Assembly (NCBI GenBank): GCA_944548615.1
Contig: OX155961.1
Coordinates: 14,922,550 to 14,986,549, forward strand
DNA: 64,000 nt
From: Micropterix aruncella
Lineage: Eukaryota; Arthropoda; Insecta; Lepidoptera; Micropterigidae
Reading direction: 5' to 3'
This document shows positions 23,446 through 32,974 of this stretch, in pieces. A model generated the notes under the pieces. It searched no databases. It saw only the letters and a list, made by a program, of their open reading frames with translations, and was not told where the DNA came from. Made by a program: the position numbers and the translations under genes. The first letter of the stretch is position 1. Every line of letters begins with the position of its first letter.

Positions 23446-24888
23446 ATGAAAAAAGCAATATTAAAAAATCCAAATGAAGAAAAGGAGGAGAAAACAGAAC
23501 ATACGCCCACCTTAGATGAGACGGCGCAAGCTGAAGCACTAAGGGAGGCGAAAAGAAAAACTAAGAGAGAAACGGCTGTGAAGGAGCCATTGAAGCTAGT
23601 TTGTCCACTAGAAACTGGGGTACCAACAACAGGAGCCCCGGCCACGGTGGACAAGCTGGAGACGATGAAGCCTTCAACAGCTGGGTCCTCAAAACAGACC
23701 ACGGAGACAGCTAAGAGCGGGACACACGTTGAACCCTCAAAGCCAGTCATCGACCCCGGCTGGGAGATCAGGTGCAAACGCAGGGGGAAACCTGCCCAGA
23801 CCGGAAAAGACCAACCTCTGAGAAAGAGTTTTTCACAGAGGAAGAGGCAGCGGCTCCAGAAGCGAAGAGAAGCAGGAAGCCGCGCCCCTGGAAACAAAAA
23901 GGAGGTCGAAGCCCCTAAAGGACAGGGCGAGGGAGCGACGACCCCAGCGGTACAAAACCAGGCGAAAACCAAGAGGGCCCGCCTGGACGAAACCATTTCC
24001 CCTAGAGGCGACCAAAAGAAGCGCAAGACGGACGCTCAGGGGTCAAAACAACCCTCCACCTACGCGGCGGCAGCAGCGACAGACCTGGCAGTTGCGATCA
24101 CCAACGCACGCACGGACAGACTGACGCAGCAAGACGCTCAGGAGGTGGAACGCAAGATCGGAGATGCCATCTACCAGATAGCCATCGAGACCGATCTTGA
24201 TACAGAAGCGCAGGCCCCAGCGTTCTCAGGTAGACCCAACTTTGTGGATGGTTACCTAAAGCTGTGGTGCCAAGACGCCAATACGAAGGCATGGCTGACA
24301 AAGTGGCTGGAGACGGCCACGCTCCAAAACGGAGACCATCTGGTCGGGAAGAGAGAGGACGAGATGGTCAGAAACGTAAGGTGCGGTATCCTAATACCAG
24401 CTATAGAGGAGAACCTCACCAAAATTGGAAGGGTCCTAAACTTCCAGAACCAATGGGCCATGGTGAGAAAGTGGACGCTACACCAGGCAATAACACTAAA
24501 GACCAAAAAGTGCACACTACTTCTGGTGGGAATCCCGGAGGACGTTGTACCTACTGTGTTGGAAAGGGATAGAAGACTGAGCTACCTATGTGGTACGGTC
24601 TATATCCGTTTCCAACACGGCGGGGGACATTTCCGAGATTTCCCACCGGAAAAGAACAACCCACAAGAGGGCAAGACGGACGAGGAAAGCAAAGAGAGCG
24701 AAAGCGAGTCCACCAAAAAGTCCGCACCCTCTGCAATGGAGACAGACGAACCCTCAGAATCCGACGTCGAGGAAGGCATACTGCTGGACTCCGAGGACGA
24801 AGAGGGCCTACCAAAGGGGATAAGTCTCCTGGACCTAAAGGGGCAAGGGGAAAAGAAGCATTCCTCCAATGCTTCCTTCCCTCTGTAA
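23446..24888 (+). CDS. LINE ORF1 protein (Gag-like, DUF4780-like domain)
   Basis: 480 codons from ATG at 23,446, preceded in frame by GTG at 23,434. Residues 1-190 are very basic and low complexity (KKAILKNPNEEKEEK at the start, Lys/Arg clusters such as RKRQRLQKRREAG), suited to RNA binding. The C-terminal half (about 200-400) resembles the DUF4780 domain of LINE ORF1 proteins: LWCQDANTKAWLTKW, then LVGKREDEMVRNVRCGILIP and TLLLVGIPED, ending in GTVYIRF. No CCHC knuckles are visible. The tail is Ser/Glu/Asp-rich with repeated acidic runs. The product should package element RNA into RNPs. Its end overlaps the ORF2 start, suggesting reinitiation or coupled translation. Confidence 0.85.
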   Translation: MKKAILKNPNEEKEEKTEHTPTLDETAQAEALREAKRKTKRETAVKEPLKLVCPLETGVPTTGAPATVDKLETMKPSTAGSSKQTTETAKSGTHVEPSKPVIDPGWEIRCKRRGKPAQTGKDQPLRKSFSQRKRQRLQKRREAGSRAPGNKKEVEAPKGQGEGATTPAVQNQAKTKRARLDETISPRGDQKKRKTDAQGSKQPSTYAAAAATDLAVAITNARTDRLTQQDAQEVERKIGDAIYQIAIETDLDTEAQAPAFSGRPNFVDGYLKLWCQDANTKAWLTKWLETATLQNGDHLVGKREDEMVRNVRCGILIPAIEENLTKIGRVLNFQNQWAMVRKWTLHQAITLKTKKCTLLLVGIPEDVVPTVLERDRRLSYLCGTVYIRFQHGGGHFRDFPPEKNNPQEGKTDEESKESESESTKKSAPSAMETDEPSESDVEEGILLDSEDEEGLPKGISLLDLKGQGEKKHSSNASFPL

Positions 24889-27800
24889 GGTCCTCCAGGT
24901 TAACCTCCAGCACAGCGAATCTGCAACGGCTCAACTTCGGAAATGGCTGGAGGTTAACCCAACCGCTATAGCCCTGATCCAAGAGCCGTGGATCAGAAAC
25001 ACACGCATAAACGGACTCAACAACACCGGAGGTAATATATTCTATAATACACAAAGCAAACCTAGAACCTGTATACACATATCCCGAAACATAATGGCAC
25101 AACCACTAACTGAATTCATTTCCAGAGACGTGTGTGCCATAAAATTACTAACGACACAAAACTCAAGACTGCCGGAGATAGTTCTCGCGTCCGTCTACAT
25201 GGCGGCAGAAGACGAACCACCTCCTACGGAAATGAACAACCTCGTACGTTACTGCGAACGTGCAGGGCTTGAACTGGTCATATCTGCGGACTGCAATGGC
25301 CACCACAACCTATGGGGAATGGAAACAAACAACAACAGGGGTAACGATCTTGTTGAATACCTTATGACAACTAACCTAGACATACTCAACACAGGATCAA
25401 AACCAACTTTTGTCACTCGTAGATGTAACACTATAATTGACATTACCTTAAGCACAGGACTGGCAGCTCAACACGTGTCCAACTGGCAGGTGTCGGATGA
25501 ACTATCGTGCTCCGACCACAGATGGATTCGGTATGATCTGACAGCAGATACACAAACACCTACACCCAGAAGAAATCCAAGACGCACCGACATCAAGGCG
25601 TATAAGGAACTTCTCGCAGGTAAAATAGGAAGCAACACAAAAACACACAGACCAAACAACACAGTAGAGTTAGAGGAACAGGTAAAGTCACTCACAAAAA
25701 ACATAATTGACTGCTACGAAAACACATGCCCACTATCGACACCATCAACTACTGGAAAATGCAATAACAGTAGCTGGTGGGGTCCAGAGTTGGAACGCCT
25801 AAGAACAAAAATGAGGAAACAGCTAAACAGAGCTACGAACACAAAATCTGATGAAGACTGGGACAAATACAAAACAACCAAATCAGAATACAAAAGGAGA
25901 ATAAGACACAGAAGATCAGCCTCATGGAGGAACTTCTGCGACAATATATCCACAATTACCCAAGCAAATAGAACAAGGAAGATCATGGCAGATCAACCAA
26001 AACAATTACTGGGCACTCTGAGAAGGAAAGACAACAGCACTACCAGTAACCCGGCCGAGACCGAAAGTCTACTGGTGGAAACGCACTTCCCAGGTTGCAG
26101 AGTCGTTGACAAACAAGAATGGGACGTACAAACAGAAAACTATCATCCGACCGAAAACGAGTGGAAGATAGCGGAACATATAACGGAACGGACCAAAACA
26201 GCCTGGGCAACGAACAGTTTCAACAACTTTAAATCACCAGGACTAGATGGAATATACCCAGCCCTCCTAAAATGGGGAGGAGACAAACTTATCGAACAAC
26301 TAGCAAGCATACTATGTAGCTGCAGCGCCTTTAGATACATCCCACAGAAATGGAGAGAAGTAAAGGTGATCTTTCTACCAAAACCAGGGAAAACTGATTA
26401 CACAGACCCGAAATCTTTCAGACCTATTAGCCTTACCTCCTTCATGCTAAAAACACTAGAAAGACTATGCGACAGAGAACTGAAGGACACAGCACTTAAA
26501 AACATAGGCATCCACCCGAACCAACACGCATACACACAAGGCAAATCGACAGAGTCAGCACTCCATGCCGTTGTAAACAACATAGAAACTGCACTAGCAA
26601 GGAAAAACTCCTGCCTAGGCACCTTCATCGACATAGAAGGAGCGTTCGACAAGACAAATTTCAGTAGCATTCAACAAGCTCTAAACAGACATCAAACCGA
26701 ACCATTGATTACAGAATGGATAATGAACATGCTAAGAAAGAGAATCATCAGGCTATCTGAAAACCAAAATCACCAGGCGCTCGTGATGAGAGGATGCCCA
26801 CAAGGAGGTGTACTCTCGCCACTTCTATGGAACCTGGTAGTAAACGACCTGATAACAAAACTAAACAACAATCATTTCCTAACAATAGGATATGCAGATG
26901 ATCTAGTGATAATGATCAACGGACTAGTAACAAGCACATTGTGCGACCTTACACAAACAGCTTTGAAAATAATAGAGAAATGGTGCAAGGAGAATGACCT
27001 GTCGGTAAATCCAAAAAAGACCGACACCATTCTCTTCACACATAAACGTAAATTGGGTACATACAAAATGCCAACCTTGTTTGGATCCAGACTAACGCTC
27101 TCTAAAGAAGTAAAGTACCTAGGAATAACTTTGGACGAAAAACTAAACTGGAATAAACACCTAGACAACAAACTAAACAAAGCAACAGTCGCCTTCTGGC
27201 AATGCCGAAGAATGGTGGGCAAGAAATGGGGACTAGCCCCACACATTATACTGTGGCTGTACAAAATGATAATAATACCAATGATAAGCTACGGAGCTGT
27301 AGTATGGTGGCCCCGCACCCAACTCACTACTGCAATCAACAAATTACAGAAAATGCAAAGGCTAGCATGTATAGCAGCGACCGGCTGCATGAGAACAACT
27401 CCAACAGCGGCGCTGGAAATCATGCTAGGGCTTCTACCACTACACCTACATATACAAAAAGAAGCAGCCGCAACGGCTCTTCGTCTAAAGAATCTAAACT
27501 TATGGACCAAATATAAAACACCGCACACGAATATATATGATAATATACTGTCAAGTTTTCCAATGCTGGAAGCGGCAATCGACAGAATACCCAAAACTAT
27601 GATCTTCTGGAAAGAATATGCCATATCATTAACAGAAGACTCAAAAGAAGCACTGAATCAAACGGACCTAAGAATCTACACAGATGGATCAAAAACCAAC
27701 AAAGGTACAGGATGTGGTGTCTTCTCGGAAGACCTAAACATACACATCTTCAAACCACTCGGAGCACACAACACAGTTTTCCAAGCAGAATGTATGGGAA

Positions 27801-28498
27801 TAATAGAAGCTTGCAACGCAGTGAAACAGCGGCAGCTAAAACACGAAAACATATGTATTCTATCGGACAGCAGGTCAGTGCTACAGGCACTGGGAAGCGA
27901 TAGATTTACATCTGGGCTCATATACGAATGCCACCAAAGCCTCCTCGAGGTATGCGGAAAAGGCAATAAGGTGACACTGAAATGGATCAAGGGACACAGT
28001 AACTCAAGAGGAAACGATGCTGCGGATGAACTAGCCCGTAAGGGCTCAGACACACCGGCATACGGACCCGAACCTATCGTGCCCCTACCCTACTCGCACA
28101 TAAACAACCAACTTGACAACCACTACAAACAACTACATCAAACACACTGGAAAGAGATAGACACCTGCAGACAAACCAAAGAAATAGTAGTGGAATACAA
28201 CCACAAACTTACCAAAACACTTCTAAGGACAAAAAGGCCCCAACTACGCAAACTAGTGGGACTGATAACAGGACACAACACACTAAACAAACACCTCTTC
28301 AACATGGGCGGAACGAATAGCCCTATGTGCAGAGCATGCATGGAGGCGGAAGAAACCACAAAACACATTCTGCTAGATTGTAAACAGGTAGAAGTATACA
28401 GGACAAAACACCTTGGGACTCCAGGCACCCTGCGCGAGGCAGCAGGAAACCTGAAAGCCCTGCTGGCTTTCGTCGAGGAGCTGGGGTGGGTGGAATAG
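24869..28498 (+). CDS. LINE ORF2: APE endonuclease, reverse transcriptase, RNase H, CCHC
   Basis: 1,209 codons, uninterrupted. The N-terminal apurinic-like endonuclease (about 1-225) has the Glu of QEPW (E39), ADCNGHHNLWG and the SDH triad (215-217) needed to nick target DNA. The reverse transcriptase (about 450-760) has KSFRPISLTS, the catalytic Asp of FIDIEGAFDK (588), CPQGGVLSPLLWN and YADD (675-678). RNase H follows with YTDGS (D939), QAECMGIIEA, LSDSRSV and NDAADELARKG, a full DEDD-type set. A C-terminal C-X2-C-X8-H-X4-C motif starts at C1154. The protein would perform target-primed reverse transcription. Domain order and the presence of RNase H fit LOA/I elements. No lesion is visible. 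Confidence 0.93.
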   Translation: MLPSLCKVLQVNLQHSESATAQLRKWLEVNPTAIALIQEPWIRNTRINGLNNTGGNIFYNTQSKPRTCIHISRNIMAQPLTEFISRDVCAIKLLTTQNSRLPEIVLASVYMAAEDEPPPTEMNNLVRYCERAGLELVISADCNGHHNLWGMETNNNRGNDLVEYLMTTNLDILNTGSKPTFVTRRCNTIIDITLSTGLAAQHVSNWQVSDELSCSDHRWIRYDLTADTQTPTPRRNPRRTDIKAYKELLAGKIGSNTKTHRPNNTVELEEQVKSLTKNIIDCYENTCPLSTPSTTGKCNNSSWWGPELERLRTKMRKQLNRATNTKSDEDWDKYKTTKSEYKRRIRHRRSASWRNFCDNISTITQANRTRKIMADQPKQLLGTLRRKDNSTTSNPAETESLLVETHFPGCRVVDKQEWDVQTENYHPTENEWKIAEHITERTKTAWATNSFNNFKSPGLDGIYPALLKWGGDKLIEQLASILCSCSAFRYIPQKWREVKVIFLPKPGKTDYTDPKSFRPISLTSFMLKTLERLCDRELKDTALKNIGIHPNQHAYTQGKSTESALHAVVNNIETALARKNSCLGTFIDIEGAFDKTNFSSIQQALNRHQTEPLITEWIMNMLRKRIIRLSENQNHQALVMRGCPQGGVLSPLLWNLVVNDLITKLNNNHFLTIGYADDLVIMINGLVTSTLCDLTQTALKIIEKWCKENDLSVNPKKTDTILFTHKRKLGTYKMPTLFGSRLTLSKEVKYLGITLDEKLNWNKHLDNKLNKATVAFWQCRRMVGKKWGLAPHIILWLYKMIIIPMISYGAVVWWPRTQLTTAINKLQKMQRLACIAATGCMRTTPTAALEIMLGLLPLHLHIQKEAAATALRLKNLNLWTKYKTPHTNIYDNILSSFPMLEAAIDRIPKTMIFWKEYAISLTEDSKEALNQTDLRIYTDGSKTNKGTGCGVFSEDLNIHIFKPLGAHNTVFQAECMGIIEACNAVKQRQLKHENICILSDSRSVLQALGSDRFTSGLIYECHQSLLEVCGKGNKVTLKWIKGHSNSRGNDAADELARKGSDTPAYGPEPIVPLPYSHINNQLDNHYKQLHQTHWKEIDTCRQTKEIVVEYNHKLTKTLLRTKRPQLRKLVGLITGHNTLNKHLFNMGGTNSPMCRACMEAEETTKHILLDCKQVEVYRTKHLGTPGTLREAAGNLKALLAFVEELGWVE

Positions 28499-28592
28499 CG
28501 CTACCCCCGTTACACGCAAAATAGGCACACTGGATGTCGACTTGCGGAGGAACGCCCAGTACAACTAACTAACTAACTAACAGACAACTTAT

Positions 28593-28709
28593 TGTGCCCG
28601 AAACGATATTATAAGAAGAAGAAAAGTGCGACATTTTAAGCAGGTAAGTGATTCAAAATAAATTTCACAAACATTTTTGCTACTATCTTTATTAAATATA
28701 ACTCTCTTT
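28593..28709. other. LINE 3' flank
   Basis: Short AT-rich flank between the LINE target duplication and a Tc1/mariner remnant. Nothing else was recognised. Confidence 0.5.
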
Positions 28710-29045
28710 GAGCCAGAAAGCTGATTAGTCCTCAAAATATCCTTATTTGGCTTTGATGCACATCGACAAACATTTAATGAAATTCGAAACAATATTCCGT
28801 ACCTTCTCCACGGTTATTTTGTCCTTATCCCTGACTATTTCAAGTAAATTTTTACCCATTGAAACTTCCATGTGCAAGCCCTTGCCTTTAAAATTAACCA
28901 TATACCTACTGTAGTCCGTAGGATTAAGATCGTGTGAGTAGAGTGGCCATTTTTTAGAGCTGATGAAATCGTGAAAACTGCCTCTACACCACTTTTGAAC
29001 ACAAAGCCCTGTGAGCTGAATTAGAGTCTGGTTGAAATGTCTATA
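28710..29045 (-). pseudogene. Tc1/mariner transposase C-terminal fragment
   Basis: The minus-strand frame from 28,988 reads CRGSFHDFISSKKWPLYSHD followed by LNPTDY. It continues for some 80 codons through LHMEVSMGKNLLEIV and VEKVRNIVSNFIKCLSMCIK to a stop, then GYFED. This matches the FISxxxWPPxSPDLNPxDY region with the third catalytic Asp, and the tail ending in xxGGxFE of Tc1/mariner-type enzymes. The upstream half is missing and no inverted repeats were found. One stop precedes the GYFE end. Confidence 0.75.
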
Positions 29046-29857
29046 GCTGATGATACTGACCTAATCGGTGTATCCAAGCGGGCCAAAGCTAAAATTACTC
29101 TTATGTATGTTGTACCTATTTATATTGCCTATACTTATTAAATGTTATTAACCCTAATATTTTCATATTTTTATCAATATTATATATTTAAGCAATTGCT
29201 TTAATGTAGTGAGTTAAATGTGTCTATTAATTTCATAATGTGTCTTTCTTAACTCTTTCCTCGAAATTTACCTTATTACGTAAACATTATATTTCCTTTT
29301 TTGTACATTTTGTATTTTGAACTGAAACTATATGACTGATTTACATATGATTGAACAATATATATGATTTAATATTGGTTTTGATATAGCAATTTTTATG
29401 ATTTTATTAGGCCTTAGTTTTGCTGATGTGTTTAAATATTGGGTATAAAATGATGTAAGTTTTTCAAAAAATAAAATTTAAAAATCTAATCCTAATTTTC
29501 CGTTATAGAACGACAACTTCCCGGGTAAGGGCGTAATAAATATGCGTCTATAAAAAACAATTTAAAAAATAAGAGTATAAATCCACATCTGTTAACATCT
29601 CCCAGACAAAAGATAACCCATCTCATGGCAAAACAATCGATTTAAAACACTACTAAACTTGCAAATCATAACCACCTCATCCATGGACGGACAGACGGAC
29701 AATGGAGAGGGAGATAGATACTCATAGAGACAGCGAAGCTTCATGCCCTATCTTTTTAACGATGCGTCAAAAGCTGCCGACGGCTGTCGGCGGTATTTGC
29801 GGCGGATCAAACGTCGATCCGATGTGTCAATCATTCAGAAAATCATCACACCTAAAA
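29046..29857. other. AT-rich DNA; possible tiny LINE RT scrap at 29,050
   Basis: A ~20-codon stretch IADDTDLIGVSKRAKAK at about 29,046-29,100 (+) resembles a YADD box, but it is too short to assign. The rest is AT-rich with no recognised feature. Confidence 0.3.
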
Positions 29858-29990
29858 TGTGTAAAAATTGGTTGGTTGGCAACTTGGTTTAAAATCAATA
29901 ACTTACTGCTTAATGTTAGCAAATCAACGTTCTTTATTTTACCCCACAAGCGGGTAAAAAATCAGAACCTTTCTGTAGAATGGTAAAACT
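29858..29990 (+). pseudogene. LINE reverse transcriptase scrap
   Basis: The frame contains LATWFKINNLLLNVSKSTFF then ILPHK, which matches the W...N.LslN..KT segment that follows YADD in CR1/jockey reverse transcriptases. It is about 40 codons ending at a stop. No flanking domains survive. Confidence 0.5.
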
Positions 29991-30004
29991 TGGTAAAGAC
30001 ATTA

Positions 30005-30620
30005 TAAATAAGAAAAAAAACGAATTTACCGCATTAATTTTGTAGCAGCCGCTGTTTTCTAGGGTAGAGTGAAAAATCTGTCAATCGGTTGTACTGCGGG
30101 TAGGCCGCATATCTCTGCCGCCACTGTGTAAATTATAATGGTGGTGGGGGGGGGGGGGGAGTAGGGGGGCGGGCTCAGCGCTCGCGAATTTTGAAAATTA
30201 GTATGGTAAGAATGACGAATGGTATCTTACCATGGCTGTTGATCTGCTCGGTCTCTGGGTTTCGTATGTATTTTATCGTGTGCTTGTCTCGTGATATTTT
30301 CCGTATCTATTTATCCTAAGGACATAAGCATCTCCCGTGGTATCCAAAGAACAATTTTACTTTTCTCGTATGATGCGGGAAGCCATTGAAATAAGAAGAA
30401 CCCCGAATTTTAATAGAGACTACGGTTACAAACTCTCTTCTACGTGGAACTCTCTTCTTAAAATGTTCCCATCGCCGAAAGCCGAACGCAAGGACATAAG
30501 ACAGGATACAATGAATGTTGTATGCACGAAGTATTTTCGAAATTTGCGAGCGGCGAGCGCTTTTGCGAGCGCCTTTACTTATACTACTGTAGCTTATGGC
30601 AATGCTCCTGGGAGTCATGT
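30005..30620 (+). pseudogene. Penelope-like element fragment, copy 1
   Basis: The plus strand at 30,337-30,560 encodes EQFYFSRMMREAIEIRRTPN then FNRDYGYKLSSTWNSLL. This is the segment after the GIY-YIG core in Penelope-like ORFs (REAIEIxxxxNxNRDxGxxLxxxW). The upstream 30,005-30,210 matches the opposite-strand terminus of copy 2 (GGGTAGGCCGC, CTGCCGCCACTG). This gives the rearranged, inverted arrangement common in Penelope insertions. A poly(G) tract lies at about 30,147-30,159. Confidence 0.7.
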
Positions 30621-30627
30621 CAAGTAG

Positions 30628-31436
30628 ACCAAGTCATGTATACCTACCGATTATTTTACATATTTGTGTAGGTTACATTCGAGTAGGTACCTACCTTACA
30701 TTCAAGTACAATATTTATGAATTTTAGCCAGAGTTTTTGCGCAACGTCTGTAATTTGAAACTTCCTATTTTGACACTCGAGAACTCATTTTCCGGAAAAT
30801 ATAGCACGTGGGCAAAGGTATCACCTTTCTGGTCACACTTCTGACCACTTCAATAGCGAAGTATGATGCTGCCTCTTCTGATTTTGAATTAACTGCGACA
30901 ACTAGAAATGGAACTAAGCCGTGTATATTATTTTCTTTTTATTCTTACTATTAGCAACAGATTTATACTATGCCTATAACGAGAGTTTGTCCTTTTAAGC
31001 AGTTGATAGCCTTTGTATATTTTAGAAATATGAAAGATAGCATGACTACAGTGTTCAATTCGACACTATTACACGATTTCCAAATAATGGATTAGTATTA
31101 CGTAACTAACTTACTCTGATTTTGAGAAAAAGACTCCTTTACATAACCGTCAGTTAATCTGAACGCCTTTACATGACTTTTAATCAGCTTAAAGCTATAT
31201 TCGGCACTTCTTATATGGCTTTTGTGCTTGTTGGGAGTGGACGTATCCATTCAAATGGAGTGGATAAATGTTGACACTGTTTTGTTCATTGACCAAGTGA
31301 ATAAAATATAATGATTATGGAATCTGCTGATCATGCCAATCTAATATTAAAACGAAGAGCCTGGGAACAATCGGTTTTATTATTTTATAATTTTTAATAG
31401 TTATATAAAATTGAAGACTATCGCGGTTGTTTGACA
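30628..31436. other. Unassigned AT-rich DNA
   Basis: No reading frame or repeat boundary was recognised. Family-typical AGTAGGTACCTACC-like runs occur near 30,685. Confidence 0.45.
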
Positions 31437-32232
31437 TTATAAATAGGATAGAAAACGAATTTAACGAGTGAAAATTGTAGCACCCGACGTTTCGGTGACG
31501 TTGCAACCGCCGTTGTCCAGGGTAGACTAAAGAGCTGTTAATCCAATGTTTTGCGGGTAGGCCGCATAACCCTGCCGCCACTGCGTAGGCTATAACGGTG
31601 GTGGAAGGCCGGGCTCGGAGTGCGCGAATTTTGAAAATCCGTCTTGCACACTACACTCACTCTATCCTGTCTTACGTCTTTGCGTTCGGCATTCGGCGGC
31701 GAGAACATTTTAAGAAGAGGGTTCCACGTAGAAGAGAGTTTGTAACCGTCGTCTCTATTGAAGTTCAGGGTTCTTCTTATTTCAATGGCTTTCCGGATCA
31801 TGCGAGGAAAGTAGAATTGTTCCTTGGATAACACAATGGGATTTTGAAACAGCATCCAGTGGTTACTTTCGCTAGCCAATATATATTCGCAGATCGCCGA
31901 TTTTTCTCGCTGAACGTTTTAAACAGCTTTGATGTACTCGTATTTGTCAGTCGCGTGGCTATGGGCCGTTTCGTTTGTCCAACGTAGGCTAGACCGCAAC
32001 TGCAATCGAATTTATACACACCCGGGGTTTGCAGTGGTATTACATCCTTTACAGACCTCAAAAATCGTTTTTATATCGAATCTGTTTAGCATCTTACTTA
32101 TTCGATCTGTCACGCCCTTGACGTATGGTAAGAATGCTCTTGATCTGCTCGGTTGCTACACATTTCGGGTGCTACAAACGTCGAGTGCTACAAATTTCAC
32201 GCGGTAAATTCGTTTTCTATCCTATTTAATAG
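31437..32232 (-). pseudogene. Penelope-like element with GIY-YIG endonuclease remnant, copy 2
   Basis: The minus strand encodes, over two frames, LRSVKDVIPLQTPGVYKFDC then SCGLAYVGQTKRPIATRL (32,061 downward). It then reads EQFYFPRMIRKAIEIRRTLN and FNRDDGYKLSSTWNPLL (31,830-31,690). GVY...YVG plus the Arg form the GIY-YIG endonuclease signature of Penelope-like retroelements. The usual downstream Glu/His segment is degenerate and a frameshift separates the parts. The ends are inverted: AATAGGATAGAAAACGAATT at 31,442 and its complement near 32,210, each followed by a GTAGCACCCGACG-type motif. The reverse transcriptase is missing. Confidence 0.8.
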
Positions 32233-32382
32233 CTATATTTTTCAAATGGAAATGTTGAATATCAGTCCCTAATGCTCGCGCGTCGTACGCTTCTTCTGGA
32301 CGCAACTTAACGCTCGTTCACACAGAGATCCGTTTTACAGGTCCGTTTTATCGCATAGGTTTTTTTCGTTAGTGGCGCTTAA

Positions 32383-32626
32383 CCCTTCAAGCCCCGCGAC
32401 TTCGATATCGAAGTCAACTGAACGCATCCAGGAAATGTGATTTAATTGGGTTTTTCGTGTCATTCCGTATGCAGTTGTATTTTATTTAAATGCACGATGA
32501 TACAAATATCATCGTGCATTTTAATAAAATACAACTGCATACGGAATGACACGAAAAACCCAATCAAATCACTTTTTCTGGACGCGTTCAGTTGACTTCG
32601 ATATCGAAGTCGCGGGGCTTGAAGGG
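32383..32626. mobile_element. Fully palindromic TTAA-flanked element
   Basis: 244 bp between TTAA at 32,379-32,382 and TTAA at 32,627-32,630. It starts CCCTTCAAGCCCCGCGACTT and ends with the exact complement. Arms of ~120 bp are nearly identical inverted copies around the centre GATGATACAAATATCATC. Each arm carries TTCGATATCGAA. TTAA targeting suggests mobilisation by a piggyBac-type transposase. It is noncoding. Confidence 0.85.
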
Positions 32627-32974
32627 TTAAAATTGTGTGAGCGAGTTCACACACACGACAGTATTCCGAATCCAGTAAAAATACCGATTTCATAAAACAT
32701 GCCATTCCGTTTTGTCATCAAAAACTGGATGCAGGAACAATGAAAAAACGGATCCGTGCCTAAAGGTGTATGGAGAATTATGGGTTTTGCTGTATACTAT
32801 ATCACCAGTGGCGGATCCAGGGGGGGGGCTAAGGGGCTGAAGCCCCCCCCAAAACATAAATAAACAAAACTTTCAGATTTGTTACTGAACTGTTTATTAA
32901 AAATCTGTTAGTTCAGCTCAGAATTTAGAGACAGCTCTAAAAAAATTATTTATATCTAAGTAAAACAACCCAGA

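Larger units (their letters stand above)
22875..28580 (+). mobile_element. Complete, intact LOA/I-group non-LTR retrotransposon
   Basis: 5,706 bp bounded by the exact 12-bp target duplication CAGACAACTTAT (22,863-22,874 and 28,581-28,592). It comprises a ~570-bp 5' UTR, ORF1, ORF2 overlapping by 20 bp in another frame, an ~80-bp 3' UTR and a (TAAC)n tail at 28,563-28,580. Both frames are open with all catalytic residues visible, which fits a young, potentially autonomous copy. The RNase H domain and tandem-repeat tail suit the LOA or I clades. I cannot fix the clade without a tree. Confidence 0.9.

Noticed and set aside
23424..24026. 200-codon minus-strand frame opposite ORF1
   Set aside because: It is a shadow of the Lys/Arg-rich ORF1 codons and has no family resemblance. 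The plus-strand ORF1 has a coherent domain and position.
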